This document shows, piece by piece, positions 41,626 through 50,401 of a stretch of DNA of 64,000 nt. How positions within the stretch are numbered: the first letter of the stretch is position 1; each line of letters opens with the position of its first letter. The notes beneath the pieces were generated by a model. It saw only the letters and a list, made by a program, of their open reading frames with translations. It searched no databases and had not been told where the DNA came from. Both the position numbers and the translations under genes were made by a program. Source of the stretch: [Clostridium] aminophilum DSM 10710 (GTDB lineage: Bacteria; Bacillota; Clostridia; Lachnospirales; Lachnospiraceae); assembly GCF_000711825.1 (NCBI RefSeq), contig NZ_JONJ01000007.1, positions 1 through 64,000 of the forward strand, given 5' to 3'.

Positions 41626-43401
41626 TCATATCACCATATTCCCCATGGGATATCTTTTTATTAATTCATCATATTCCTCATTAAAGGAGGCTCTTTCCTC
41701 CAATGAAAAATTCTTGAAATACTCATGAGTATTGTAATCATTGTCATATATCGTAATCATCTCAACAGCTATATTGGAACAATGATCGGAAACACGTTCC
41801 AGCCCTGTCAGAATATCTTCTAAAATAAACCCCATCTCAATCGTACATTTGCCGTTTTGAAGTCTTTTGATATGATTCTCTTTCACTTTTTTTGACAAAG
41901 TATCAATGACTTCTTCCAACGGTTCAACATGGGTAGCGGATATCTCATCATCTTTACAGAAACTCTCTACCGTCAGATTACAAATATCATTCACTGCCCT
42001 GCAAAGAGTTTCAATTTCCTGTCTCGCATGTTCGGTAAAGGATAATCCCTTTGTATTCAGTTCTTCTGATGATTTTACAATATCCAGCGCATGATCCGAT
42101 ATTCTTTCCCAATCACTAATGCTGTGCAATATAATCGACATACTCCGGCTGTCTGCAGCAGATATATTTTTACTCGAAAGCTTTACAAGATACGAGCCAA
42201 GTACATCTTCATATTTATCGGCAACCGACTCAAGCCTTACCACTTCCTGCGCTTTTTCCTCATCATATTTAAGCAGAACCTCTATCGCTAATTCCATTGC
42301 TTTTTTTGTAAGCTCTGCCATCTCACGGGCTTTACCTCTGCAAAGTTCCATAGCAAAAGCAGGTTTTCTGAGGAATCTCTCATCAATCGATACAAGTTCA
42401 GCCTGAACATCCTCTTTATTTTTTCCATCCGGTATCGTTATTTCCGTAAGTCGGACAAGCAGGTTGGAAAATGGAAATAATACGATTGTTGCACCTATAT
42501 TAAATAAACTATGTATCACTGCTATCCCTGCTGCATTTGCCGATTTTCCAAGGAAAGCAAAGTTTATAAATGAATTCACTGCATAAAAGAATACCATAAA
42601 AAGAACGGTTCCAATAAGGTTGAAATACAAGTGAACCATTGCTGCACGTCTTGCATTCTTACTTGCACCAATAGAAGAAATGATACTCGTCACGCAGGTT
42701 CCGATATTCTGCCCCATAATAATTGGCAGCGCCACGGAATAATGAACAGCACCAGTTACACAAAGTGCCTGAAGTATTCCTACCGATGCCGATGAGCTCT
42801 GGATAATTGCTGTGAGAATAGCTCCAATAGCCATTCCCAGGATAGGATTACGAAAGGCAGTCATCAAACTTGTAAACGATGCATTATCTGCAAGTCCCGA
42901 CACCGCAGCGCTCATCGTTTCCATTCCAAACATAAGAATTGCAAATCCAAGAAGTATTCCTCCAATATCCTTTTTCTTTGATTCACTTTTACTTGCCATA
43001 ACCAGAATGATTCCTATTGCAGCAAGAATCGGTGAAACAGAGGATGGTTTCAGCATTTTGAGCCAAAGAGTGCTTCCTTCAATTCCTGTAAGTGACAGCA
43101 TCCATGATGTTATGGTTGTACCAATATTAGCACCCATAATAATTCCAACCGCTTGTGACAGCTTCATAATACCTGAATTTACAAAGCCAACCACCATGAC
43201 AGTTGTGGCGGATGATGATTGAATCACAGCAGTAACACCGGCTCCAAGCAAGACTGCTAATATTTTTTTAGTTGTAAGCTTTTCCAGAATAGTTTCCAAT
43301 TTGCCTCCTGCCATCTTGGAAAGACCATTCCCCATAATACTCATACCATATAAGAAAAGCGACAAACCGCCTATCATATTCAGCACATTAAAAATGTTCA
43401 T
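41626..43401 (-). CDS. Na/Pi cotransporter family protein with PhoU-like C-terminus
   Basis: Transporter of 591 residues. The N-terminal part (about 1-310) holds two inverted repeats with QSSSATTVMVVGFVN and QSSSASVGILQAL, the signature of the Na/phosphate cotransporter family. The C-terminal 230 residues are helical and PhoU-like. It probably imports phosphate when scarce and is the first gene of an operon with the PhoPR-like pair. The start has GGAAGG upstream. Two TGTAAA boxes 11 bp apart lie about 80 bp before it. Confidence 0.93.
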   Translation of the reverse strand: MNIFNVLNMIGGLSLFLYGMSIMGNGLSKMAGGKLETILEKLTTKKILAVLLGAGVTAVIQSSSATTVMVVGFVNSGIMKLSQAVGIIMGANIGTTITSWMLSLTGIEGSTLWLKMLKPSSVSPILAAIGIILVMASKSESKKKDIGGILLGFAILMFGMETMSAAVSGLADNASFTSLMTAFRNPILGMAIGAILTAIIQSSSASVGILQALCVTGAVHYSVALPIIMGQNIGTCVTSIISSIGASKNARRAAMVHLYFNLIGTVLFMVFFYAVNSFINFAFLGKSANAAGIAVIHSLFNIGATIVLFPFSNLLVRLTEITIPDGKNKEDVQAELVSIDERFLRKPAFAMELCRGKAREMAELTKKAMELAIEVLLKYDEEKAQEVVRLESVADKYEDVLGSYLVKLSSKNISAADSRSMSIILHSISDWERISDHALDIVKSSEELNTKGLSFTEHARQEIETLCRAVNDICNLTVESFCKDDEISATHVEPLEEVIDTLSKKVKENHIKRLQNGKCTIEMGFILEDILTGLERVSDHCSNIAVEMITIYDNDYNTHEYFKNFSLEERASFNEEYDELIKRYPMGNMVI

Positions 43402-43480
43402 ACAAATTCCTTCCTTCTATACCAGATATTTTTCCAGATATCAGAATAAAAGACGCAAGTAAAATGTATGAACATGTTTT

Positions 43481-43497
43481 TGTAAAATCTATGTAAA
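43481..43497 (-). promoter_or_regulatory. Pho-box-like direct repeat upstream of the Na/Pi cotransporter
   Basis: On the minus strand TTTACA occurs twice with a period of 11 bp (43492-43497 and 43481-43486), fitting the TTxACA-N5-TTxACA form of PhoP sites in Gram-positive bacteria. A further TTTACT lies nearby at about 43458-43463. Confidence 0.65.
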
Positions 43498-43724
43498 ATT
43501 TTAAAAACTATGCGATGAAATTATAATGCGTTATTTCCGTTTACCATCCGTCGGAATGTTACTCCCAATAGTTCCGATGCTTTCTTCCACTTTTTTGTCC
43601 GCACCCCCGATTGAAAAACATCAGTTACCAACAGATATCATTCATTTTATCAATAAAGTTCTTTTTAAGGGTACCTTCCCCATTTTTCAGTCCGGTCCGC
43701 GCTAAACGATCGTCCACCGGACGA

Positions 43725-44222
43725 TCAGCGTCCCTCCATATAATCCTTAAGTACTTTGACCTCACAGCCCTTTTTCGCATAGTATGCGTACATTTCATCC
43801 ATCTTTTTCAGATCATAGCTTGTAACACAATCGGATATCACGTGAACGCTATATCCTGCCTTTGTCATATTGAAGCATGTGGACTTTACGCAGCCTGTGG
43901 CATCCGCACCGGCAATAAAGAACTCGTTAATTCCATTCTTTTCAATGAACTCTGTAAATTCCTCGCTCGTAAGCGCATTTGCCTTCGTCTTCACAAAGAT
44001 ATTATCGGACACCACCCTCATTTCGGGAACCAGCTCAGCCCCTTTTGTGTCCGGCTTAAAGGTTCTGGTTCCTGCCGACAGATTATTATGCTTGATATAG
44101 ATGATCCGCATATCCTCTGCCACAGCCCAGTCGATAGCCTCATTGATCCTGTCAATGATCTTTTTGTAGTTCTTAGTGATGTCATTTTGAATGTCGATCA
44201 CCATGAGTGCCTTGTTTCCCAT
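43725..44222 (-). CDS. Isochorismatase-like cysteine hydrolase
   Basis: Protein of 165 residues with the isochorismatase/nicotinamidase fold. The catalytic triad is the Asp in MVIDIQND, a central Lys (KTKANALTS region) and the Cys in GADATGCVKST. The start at 44222 is one base past the WYL regulator stop (TGATATG), so the pair is coupled. Nicotinamide or another amide/ester could be the substrate; it is short for a nicotinamidase. Confidence 0.9.
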   Translation of the reverse strand: MGNKALMVIDIQNDITKNYKKIIDRINEAIDWAVAEDMRIIYIKHNNLSAGTRTFKPDTKGAELVPEMRVVSDNIFVKTKANALTSEEFTEFIEKNGINEFFIAGADATGCVKSTCFNMTKAGYSVHVISDCVTSYDLKKMDEMYAYYAKKGCEVKVLKDYMEGR

Positions 44223-44223
44223 A

Positions 44224-45141
44224 TCACTTTTCCTTCCTTTCATACTTCTTGGCCATTTCACTGGCGATCTGATACAGCTTATCCCTGACAGACTCCGGCT
44301 CGATCACAGTCACCTTATCGCTACAGGAAAGCATCCATGATATCAGCCCTTCATCATCCGAATATTCATGTTCAAAGAGAAGCGTTCCATCCGGTTGCTC
44401 TTCAAATGAACCCACCCCGTATTCTTCAACGAGCTGCCACTTCATGGATGGATCGAAAACCGCCTTAACTCTTCCTTTTGCAGGAAAGACCTTTTCATTT
44501 GACAGCTCCGGCAAAGGAATCTCGGATCTTCTGTCAAACACCTCACCATGAACGATACTGTCCATCCTGTTCAACTTGAACAGCCGGAAGTCTTCCCTTA
44601 ACAGGCAGAACCCATATGCATACCAGCTAGACCATTTAAAGATCAGATAATAAGGCTCGATCTCCCTTTTCGTATCGCCTCTTGGTGAATAGTAATCGAA
44701 TCGGATCCTCCTGCGCAGTTCAATGGCATCCTGGATGAGTCCAATCTTCGGGGGCAGCGTATCCCTATACCATGACGACAGATCGATCAGGATAGAATCC
44801 CTGCCGTTTACAAATTCAGAAGAACCTGCCTGTATCTTCTCCATCAGCTGTCCGTAGTATCTGCTCCCGCTTACGCTGTCCAAACTTCGCAGTCCCGCAA
44901 GGATCATCTGCATATCCCGGGATGTCAGAAGCGTCCTGTCCATCCGGTATCCGTTCATAATGCTTATGCCTCCTCCGGCTCCCTGTGATGTCTGAATCGG
45001 TATACCCGCTTTACAAAGAGCTTCGATATCCCTGTTTATCGTCCTTCTGGACACTTCAAAATGATCGGCCAGCTCCGGAGCCGTTGTCATCTCCTTCTGC
45101 AGTAGTATGGATAATATTCCGATAAGTCTGTCTATCTTCAT
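44224..45141 (-). CDS. WYL-domain transcriptional regulator
   Basis: Regulator of 305 residues. The N-terminal HTH_11 domain (LADHFEVSRRTINRDIEALCKAGIPI) is followed by the WYL region with RREIEPYYLIFKWSSWYAYGFC-type sequence and a C-terminal WCX-like domain. WYL proteins sense ligands through this domain. It is the upstream partner of the isochorismatase-like gene, which it probably controls, and is preceded by a repeat-rich gap. The start has a GAGGG site seven bases upstream. Confidence 0.9.
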   Translation of the reverse strand: MKIDRLIGILSILLQKEMTTAPELADHFEVSRRTINRDIEALCKAGIPIQTSQGAGGGISIMNGYRMDRTLLTSRDMQMILAGLRSLDSVSGSRYYGQLMEKIQAGSSEFVNGRDSILIDLSSWYRDTLPPKIGLIQDAIELRRRIRFDYYSPRGDTKREIEPYYLIFKWSSWYAYGFCLLREDFRLFKLNRMDSIVHGEVFDRRSEIPLPELSNEKVFPAKGRVKAVFDPSMKWQLVEEYGVGSFEEQPDGTLLFEHEYSDDEGLISWMLSCSDKVTVIEPESVRDKLYQIASEMAKKYERKEK

Positions 45142-45207
45142 TTAATCACCCTCTTCGCATATCTTACCAAACCAAACAAGACAACAGTATGTCATGTTCT
45201 ATATAAT

Positions 45208-45346
45208 AAAATTCCGCTTGCGGAATTTTCTGCGCCGAGCGCGGTTGCGAAAGCAACAACTTCCATTCGTGCGAGTGCGCATCCAAGCGGAGTGTAATTG
45301 GCGTAAGCCAATTATTTTCCTGTACCCCGGCTTACCAGGGTACAGG
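45208..45346. repeat. Cluster of short palindromes between the MerR and WYL genes
   Basis: Three hairpins in 140 bp: AAAATTCCGC/GCGGAATTTT (45208-45229), AATTGGC/GCCAATT (about 45297-45314) and CCTGTACCC/GGGTACAGG (45319-45346). The TCCGCTTGCGGA block matches the core of the dispersed element near 6.5 and 55.8 kb. No T-run follows on the minus strand, so it is not a clear terminator of the MerR gene. Confidence 0.6.
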
Positions 45347-45379
45347 TTTTGAATCTTATGCCTTCTTCATTACAAATAT

Positions 45380-46171
45380 TCACCCAATCGGCAGCTGAAT
45401 CTCCGTCAGCCAGTCTTCTTCCGATTCTTTATTCCAAATGCCGTCAATATAACATTCACGGGAAAGACCCGCTGTTTTATATCCGTTCTGCTCTGCATAT
45501 TGCATAAGAAAAGCATATGCTTCGCCGATATTTGCGTATGAACCCTTATGATAGATACTTAAGACCTTGGCCTCCGGCAGCGTTTTGAACTTAATATGTT
45601 CATCTTCTTTTCCAAATGCGTTAACGGCTTCATTATGTCTGATACGGATGTCGGTTTCTTTATACTCTCCATCGGGATATTCGCAAAACTCATACGGGGG
45701 CTCTGCGCACTTCATTCCCGGGTTCAGCTCAAGGCACTGCTGCCCCACAGACGGAATCCAATTCATCATGTCCGAATAGCTCTTAAGTACGGTTTCCGCA
45801 GTATAGACAATGGTTTCCGGGATCACTTTTTCTGTTACCTGATATTTCATTTCTTTATCCTCCATAATTGAATTGATTATGGAAAGACGAGATTCGATCA
45901 GATTCTTTTCTTTCTTCAGTGATATGATTTTCTCCTGCAGGATCCCTTTCACATCTGCACCGGCAAAAACTGCTTTAATTTCTTCAACGGACAGACCGAG
46001 CTGTCTGTATGACTTGATCTTAGCAGCAGTTTCAAGCTGTGAAGTTTCATAAAACCTGTAATTATTCCATTCGTCAACAGAAGCAGGTTTCAGAAGGCCT
46101 TCTCTTTCGTAAAACCTCAGCGCTTTGATCGTCAGATGTGAAAGCTTAGAAAACTCACCGATTTTTATCAT
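45380..46171 (-). CDS. MerR family regulator with GyrI-like effector domain
   Basis: Regulator of 263 residues. The winged helix (IGEFSKLSHLTIKALRFYEREGLL) is followed by a coiled coil (about 75-110) and a C-terminal GyrI-like ligand-binding domain with the YHKGSYANIGEAY segment, as in BmrR-type multidrug sensors. The ATG at 46171 has GGAG ten bases upstream. Its own promoter carries an ideal MerR operator inside a 19-bp spacer, so it is autoregulated. No efflux gene lies beside it, so the target is uncertain. Confidence 0.92.
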   Translation of the reverse strand: MIKIGEFSKLSHLTIKALRFYEREGLLKPASVDEWNNYRFYETSQLETAAKIKSYRQLGLSVEEIKAVFAGADVKGILQEKIISLKKEKNLIESRLSIINSIMEDKEMKYQVTEKVIPETIVYTAETVLKSYSDMMNWIPSVGQQCLELNPGMKCAEPPYEFCEYPDGEYKETDIRIRHNEAVNAFGKEDEHIKFKTLPEAKVLSIYHKGSYANIGEAYAFLMQYAEQNGYKTAGLSRECYIDGIWNKESEEDWLTEIQLPIG

Positions 46172-46199
46172 TCTTGCAAATCTCCTTTCCACATCTGAT

Positions 46200-46230
46200 A
46201 CCCTAAGCTATCCCCTTAGGGTCGAGTCAA
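46200..46230 (-). promoter_or_regulatory. MerR-type promoter with 19-bp spacer and operator
   Basis: On the minus strand TTGACT (46225-46230) and TAGGGT (46200-46205) are 19 bases apart, the stretched spacing activated by MerR proteins. Within lies the dyad ACCCTAAG/CTTAGGGT with a 7-base centre. It overlaps the end of the CDP-alcohol phosphatidyltransferase gene. Confidence 0.82.
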
Positions 46231-46721
46231 GCCCTTTTTTCTACTGTTCTGATATAATGTCCTTCCTGAACTGCCGAAAAAGTTGCCACCGCGCACACCG
46301 GAATCGCCAAATACTTTAGCGGGACTATGGGAAATGTCAAAGGCAGTATAAAAAGCAATCCCCCTGTCACCTTATTCATCACTGAATGAACAGCAACCAG
46401 CTTCCTTTGTGCAATATATCCCGATAAGATGTTTATAATCTTTATCAGCGCAATTATCACGATCCATACACATACCCATATCGGCATACTTATCACCGGG
46501 AGAAACTTTATCAGGCATACCGCTGCGAACACAAAATCCGCAGCAGTATCAAATCTCGCTCCAAACTCGCTGACCGTATTCATTCTTCGGGCAAAGGTTC
46601 CGTCTATCATATCTGATAAGCCTGCGATCAGATAAAGCACACAGAATGCCGGAGAAAACACCGGGCAAAACAGTAGCACAATACTGATCAGCACCCTGAA
46701 TCCTGTTATTATATTTGCCAT
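46227..46721 (-). CDS. CDP-alcohol phosphatidyltransferase family protein
   Basis: Membrane enzyme of 164 residues that moves a phosphatidyl group from CDP-diacylglycerol to an alcohol. The full signature D-x2-D-G-x2-A-R-x8-G-x3-D-x3-D is present (SDMIDGTFARRMNT through ARFDTAAD). About six hydrophobic helices follow. I prefer the ATG at 46721 over the GTG at 46724; the ribosome binding site is weak. The 3' end overlaps the MerR promoter. The alcohol substrate (glycerol-phosphate, inositol or other) is not decided by sequence. Confidence 0.88.
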   Translation of the reverse strand: MANIITGFRVLISIVLLFCPVFSPAFCVLYLIAGLSDMIDGTFARRMNTVSEFGARFDTAADFVFAAVCLIKFLPVISMPIWVCVWIVIIALIKIINILSGYIAQRKLVAVHSVMNKVTGGLLFILPLTFPIVPLKYLAIPVCAVATFSAVQEGHYIRTVEKRA

Positions 46722-46755
46722 CACCTAACTCTTTGGAACATGACCGTCTCTTTAC

Positions 46756-47472
46756 TCATATCTGTTCATCCTTCACTTTACCATTGCAAAACGCAGCCAT
46801 CTCTTTTTCAATCAGGCGGAATACATTCGCAATCAGATACCCATCCGCTATCGCATGATTCATACGAACCGACACCGGCATCAAGAGTCTCCCGTTTTCC
46901 TCACGATATTTTCCCCAATTGATGATCGGCAGGAAGTAGAGGAACCCGTCCGGCAATTCTATATTCAGGGAATCATAGGACAGCCAGGAAATGTAGGAAG
47001 CATCAAACCAATTCGGATGCTTATCCATATCAAGGCCATAATCCCTCGTTTGTTTTGCCTTCTCTATATCAGAGACAGCATTTTTGTAGAATACGGCATA
47101 ATCCGGATCATAGATTGTATATACCGGCGTGCAGGTCTCCGTATCCTCATGAAAAATGTACTGCGTGGGATGGATCACATCGTAACAGATCAGTTCCTCA
47201 GTCTGCCAGAGATACCCCATTTTGTAATCATCCCGGGAATTCAATACCTTGGAAAGGATATATAGGAAATTGACATAGAACTTCGTGCTACTCTCCTTCG
47301 AGTACTTAACAAGCTCTGTCACATCAACCCTCGCCGTCATAGACGTCGAGCACTTGCAGTCCTCTGTAAAATGGCGGAACACACCCTTCCTGTAGTAGGT
47401 TTCCTTATTTACTATCCGATAATTTTTATCAAGGTTTATTTCCATATCAATACAATACTCTTTTAATTCCAT
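46756..47472 (-). CDS. CAT-like acyltransferase (chloramphenicol acetyltransferase family)
   Basis: Enzyme of 238 residues with the CAT fold. It has an N-terminal region with CSTSMTARVDVT, an ASYISWLSYDSLNIELPDGF strand and, near the C-terminus, MPVSVRMNHAIADGYLIA, where the catalytic His and DG are kept but the usual HH pair is NH. Length is close to classic CAT. It may acetylate chloramphenicol or another hydroxyl compound. It is neighbour to MerR and lipid genes in an accessory region. The resistance role is unproven. Confidence 0.8.
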   Translation of the reverse strand: MELKEYCIDMEINLDKNYRIVNKETYYRKGVFRHFTEDCKCSTSMTARVDVTELVKYSKESSTKFYVNFLYILSKVLNSRDDYKMGYLWQTEELICYDVIHPTQYIFHEDTETCTPVYTIYDPDYAVFYKNAVSDIEKAKQTRDYGLDMDKHPNWFDASYISWLSYDSLNIELPDGFLYFLPIINWGKYREENGRLLMPVSVRMNHAIADGYLIANVFRLIEKEMAAFCNGKVKDEQI

Positions 47473-47535
47473 ATCAGTCTACATCCTTTCCTCTATGCTT
47501 GGATACCCAATTCCTTTGTCAAAATACACAAAATA

Positions 47536-48447
47536 CTATGAAATCCATTGCAATGCCTGCATAATCACTTCAAAATTCGTCAGGTGAATATAATGTCCGC
47601 TATTATTGGCTCGCAGTAGAATTGACTGATCGGAAAAGGTTAGATATTCCTGCATCAACGACTGCCACAAATCTTCAACTTTAACTGCAAATTCCTTTGT
47701 GGTTTGTCCAAATTCCATGATTTCTTTTATTTCAAATTCACTTTCATGGGTTATGAGTACGATGGGGATCTTTGGAAAATCCCCTTTTTCTTTTAATTGA
47801 CAGATTTCTTTTTCCTCATGCGCCAGGCAATATTCCTCTAAAGCCACATCGTGTAGCTCTGCCTTTGTTAATTCATCTAAAATATATTTCTTTGCTTCCG
47901 GCGAAAATTGATCGTAGTAATAAAATGGAGGGGCTTTTCTCATGATCAATTTTATAACAGGTCCTAAATGGCAGGAAGCCAGTTTTTTCATGTTCAAAAA
48001 GTTTTCCGATTTATTAAAGCCGCTCTTTTTCTGTTCTTTCGCTGTTAAAAATACTGATTTATATGTGTTGTCATTTGCAGATAAAGGATCGACAAACACT
48101 ATTCCATAAACCATATCCGGATAGATTCTGGCAAATTGCTGCGCATACAGACCTCCCTGTGAATGCGCCAAAAATGTGATCTTACCTTTACACGGTAATT
48201 TTATTAACAAAGCATGTAATTCTTCGGCTATATTTTTAGGCGAGCGAGCCTTGGAAATATTTCTGCCGCGCTCATACAAAAGAACGGTAAATTGTTTTGA
48301 CAGTTGCTCTGCAATATGCCACCACTCACCGGCAACTGCACCAAGTCCCATTTCAATAACCAGATCAATATCTCCCTCGCCAAATATGCGATAGGATATA
48401 TTCTGACCTTCTATCACTTTGCTTTTCAGTGATAATCCCTTTTTCAT
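47536..48447 (-). CDS. Alpha/beta hydrolase
   Basis: Protein of 303 residues with an alpha/beta-hydrolase core. The nucleophile elbow is AHSQGG, an oxyanion-type EMGLGAVAGEWW loop comes before it, and the catalytic His is in NNSGHYIHL. A central helical cap (about 150-210) probably sets the substrate. I chose the ATG at 48447 with GGGAG seven bases upstream. It lies 104 bp downstream of a truncated TetR copy, whose duplicated promoter may drive it. Confidence 0.86.
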   Translation of the reverse strand: MKKGLSLKSKVIEGQNISYRIFGEGDIDLVIEMGLGAVAGEWWHIAEQLSKQFTVLLYERGRNISKARSPKNIAEELHALLIKLPCKGKITFLAHSQGGLYAQQFARIYPDMVYGIVFVDPLSANDNTYKSVFLTAKEQKKSGFNKSENFLNMKKLASCHLGPVIKLIMRKAPPFYYYDQFSPEAKKYILDELTKAELHDVALEEYCLAHEEKEICQLKEKGDFPKIPIVLITHESEFEIKEIMEFGQTTKEFAVKVEDLWQSLMQEYLTFSDQSILLRANNSGHYIHLTNFEVIMQALQWIS

Positions 48448-48550
48448 TTGTTTTCTCCCATAGTCACAACGATAATTCCTTGAACCCAAAATAGCAAAAA
48501 ACAAAAACAGTTCTTCTCCTTACACTGATAAAAACCTGTATTCAACCTAA

Positions 48551-48691
48551 TTATCTTGCGATAAAGGGCTTATATAGCGATGGGGCTTTGATCCCGACAA
48601 TACCCGCAATCTGCTCCACGCTTGTTCCATCGTATCCATTCTTTGCAAATAACGTTAATGCCACATCTAATATTTTCTCTTTGGTAGACAT
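48551..48691 (-). pseudogene. Truncated TetR gene copy (N-terminal 46 codons)
   Basis: Starting at ATG 48691, 46 codons match the N-terminus of the intact TetR at 50402-50986 closely (MSTKEKILDVALTLFAKNGY, helix-turn-helix and KAPSLYK). The frame then leaves that sequence and stops at 48551. The promoter and operator are also duplicated. The helix-turn-helix is nearly complete but there is no ligand or dimer domain, so a functional protein is unlikely. Confidence 0.88.
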
Positions 48692-48706
48692 GGCTCCCTC
48701 CATTCC

Positions 48707-48754
48707 GCTAATTAATATTAGCCTCATTATAGCTAATGTGCATTAGCTCATCAA
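48707..48754 (-). promoter_or_regulatory. Duplicated TetR-type promoter with two operators
   Basis: On the minus strand TTGATG (48749-48754) and TATAAT (48726-48731) flank a 17-base spacer that is an operator (AGCTAAT...ATTAGCT). A second dyad GCTAATTAATATTAGC (48707-48722) lies just downstream. It matches the arrangement before the intact TetR gene. Confidence 0.82.
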
Positions 48755-48766
48755 GATAAAATATAC

Positions 48767-48807
48767 GACTGACCGTAACCATTCGGTTTCAGTCAGCCGT
48801 TTTTTTC
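48767..48807 (+). terminator. Terminator-like hairpin near the metallo-hydrolase 3' end
   Basis: Imperfect stem (48767-48798) with a T-run on the plus strand (48800-48807) and an AT-rich tail on the minus strand. It may end the minus-strand metallo-beta-lactamase-fold transcript; no plus-strand gene precedes it. Confidence 0.45.
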
Positions 48808-48894
48808 TCTTGCCGCCAGCTTTCTTTGTACAATGTTGACGGCACCGCCGTGGAAACAGGAATTGATTATAACAAGACCTTTTTCCATCCGCTT

Positions 48895-49689
48895 CTATGA
48901 AAGTATTCTTTCGAAGACCCTGCAAAAATCCTGCACTCCGTCTGTCCCGAGAATATAAATATTCGGGAGATAGGACATTCTCGCCCTGCTGTATACTATC
49001 CTTTCAAGTCCGCAGTCAAAAACAGTGTGATTTGTCAGGGCGACATCGCATTTCTTTTCCCCGGAAATCTTTATAAATTTCTTAATAGATTGTCTTTGCA
49101 ACTCACTGCCGTCTTCATCTCCCCAGGGAGGCGTTGCCCCGCCGAAAAGACAGGCCATATGTTTTTCCCCATTCTCATGCACCGGAAAAATGAAACTGGA
49201 ACATCCTTTTGTGTGTCCCGGAGTTGACATTACATATATATTCCTGTCTCCGCAGTCGATCGTATCTCCGTCAGAAATATACTCATCGATCTCAAACTCT
49301 TTCCAGTTATCATCCTGTCCGTCTTCATGCGGAGTGGAGAGCCTTAATCTGTCATCCTCTTCGGATAAAAAGGTTTTCGCTCCGGAGTTTTCCTTAAGCC
49401 ACTTCCCGCATCCGACATGATCGATATGCCCGTGTGTCATTAAAAACATACTGATCCCTTTACCACCCCAGCCTGCTTCATCAATGGCGCAGAGTATCTC
49501 GTCATAGACTTTTTTATCAGGCCAGATACCGTCGATCACCACAAGCCCTGCCTCTGTATTCAGTATGTAGCAGGCTGTTTCCTTCTGTGCCACTATTATC
49601 AGATCGTCAAAGATCTGTGCGTGGGTAAACCACGACATATCTTCCATCCGCTTTATCATTTCAAATGTTAATTCCGGTATATCCTTCAT
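48895..49689 (-). CDS. Metallo-beta-lactamase-fold hydrolase
   Basis: Protein of 264 residues with the MBL metal motif THGHIDHVGCG (HxHxDH), then a further His in STPGHTKGCSSF and an Asp/His pair toward the end (VALTNHTVFDCG). There is no signal peptide, so it is cytoplasmic. It resembles glyoxalase II-like or lactonase-like members; the substrate is unknown. The start has GAAGGA eight to nine bases upstream. Confidence 0.88.
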   Translation of the reverse strand: MKDIPELTFEMIKRMEDMSWFTHAQIFDDLIIVAQKETACYILNTEAGLVVIDGIWPDKKVYDEILCAIDEAGWGGKGISMFLMTHGHIDHVGCGKWLKENSGAKTFLSEEDDRLRLSTPHEDGQDDNWKEFEIDEYISDGDTIDCGDRNIYVMSTPGHTKGCSSFIFPVHENGEKHMACLFGGATPPWGDEDGSELQRQSIKKFIKISGEKKCDVALTNHTVFDCGLERIVYSRARMSYLPNIYILGTDGVQDFCRVFERILS

Positions 49690-49829
49690 TTTTGTCTTCC
49701 TTCTTTTTTACCAGGATTATGCTAACGATAACTTCCGTTTTTCCCTTCTTCGTCAGTTTCTCCATCTGAAAAACTCAATCCTCTACAAAATTTGAATTTG
49801 TTATCGAAGACAAACCAAAATCTGGTTCT

Positions 49830-50195
49830 TTAATTCTTCGTAATTTGAAACCTACAATGTTCTGCTCCACGTAATATCGTTTCCAGGATCTCAACCTCAA
49901 ATGTGCTATTGGGTTCCAAGCAGTTTAAAACATACAAAATACTTTGTCTGCTGCAATTACACTGATCAGGATCAGTAACTTGGCCAGACTGTACTTTGGG
50001 ACAAGTGCATTTCTCGTATCCAAGTTCATAGGTATGTCCGGCCTCGATGACTTTTCCAAAATATCCGTTTCCATTCATTGCTTCGCCATAGATAATATCA
50101 AAATCACCACCACAGGACTTATACAACTTGATCTGTGCAGGAAGAACAGTGTCTTTTACACAGGTTACGGCTTGTTCATAATACTTGTCTTTCAT
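49830..50195 (-). CDS. Small cysteine-rich protein, family not recognised
   Basis: Protein of 121 residues. It has two cysteine clusters (KCTCPKV near 62-68 and QCNCSRQ near 78-84) and a C-terminal LETILRGAEHCRFQI segment that recalls sensor-type proteins with a conserved Cys/His end, so metal or heme binding is possible. I do not recognise the family. The start has GGGG seven bases upstream. It lies between a decayed acetyltransferase remnant and the MBL enzyme. Confidence 0.72.
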   Translation of the reverse strand: MKDKYYEQAVTCVKDTVLPAQIKLYKSCGGDFDIIYGEAMNGNGYFGKVIEAGHTYELGYEKCTCPKVQSGQVTDPDQCNCSRQSILYVLNCLEPNSTFEVEILETILRGAEHCRFQITKN

Positions 50196-50206
50196 AAATC
50201 GTCCCC

Positions 50207-50388
50207 TTATCTATAAAGTCTGTATTTTGCATTCAGCACCAATTCTCCATCATCAGCATAAACACAGTCCTCAAGAATATATTCTCCATTGTGTTTACGA
50301 TATACTTTTTTACATCCTGTTTTCTTGGATAATTGTCCAATGAATCCTGTTTAAAGTTTTCTGCTGATAATAATTCGATCCTGATCAA
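50207..50388 (-). pseudogene. GNAT acetyltransferase N-terminal remnant with frameshift
   Basis: Begins 13 bp after the TetR stop with TTG; the frame IRIELLSAENFKQDSLDNYP continues as KKVYRKHNGEYILED only after a one-base shift near 50315, then stops at 50207. The reading resembles the start of a GNAT-type acetyltransferase that opens with an IELLSxENF segment. The acetyl-CoA site and the rest are absent. It looks like a decayed operon partner of TetR. Confidence 0.55.
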
Positions 50389-50401
50389 TTTTTCTCTGCT
50401 C

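Noticed and set aside
45208-45346. tRNA or small structured RNA gene
   Set aside because: The hairpins do not form a cloverleaf or known RNA; they share blocks with the dispersed repeat family.
46756-47472. Confirmed chloramphenicol resistance gene
   Set aside because: The CAT fold is there but the usual HH pair before the catalytic DG is changed to NH; activity cannot be claimed.
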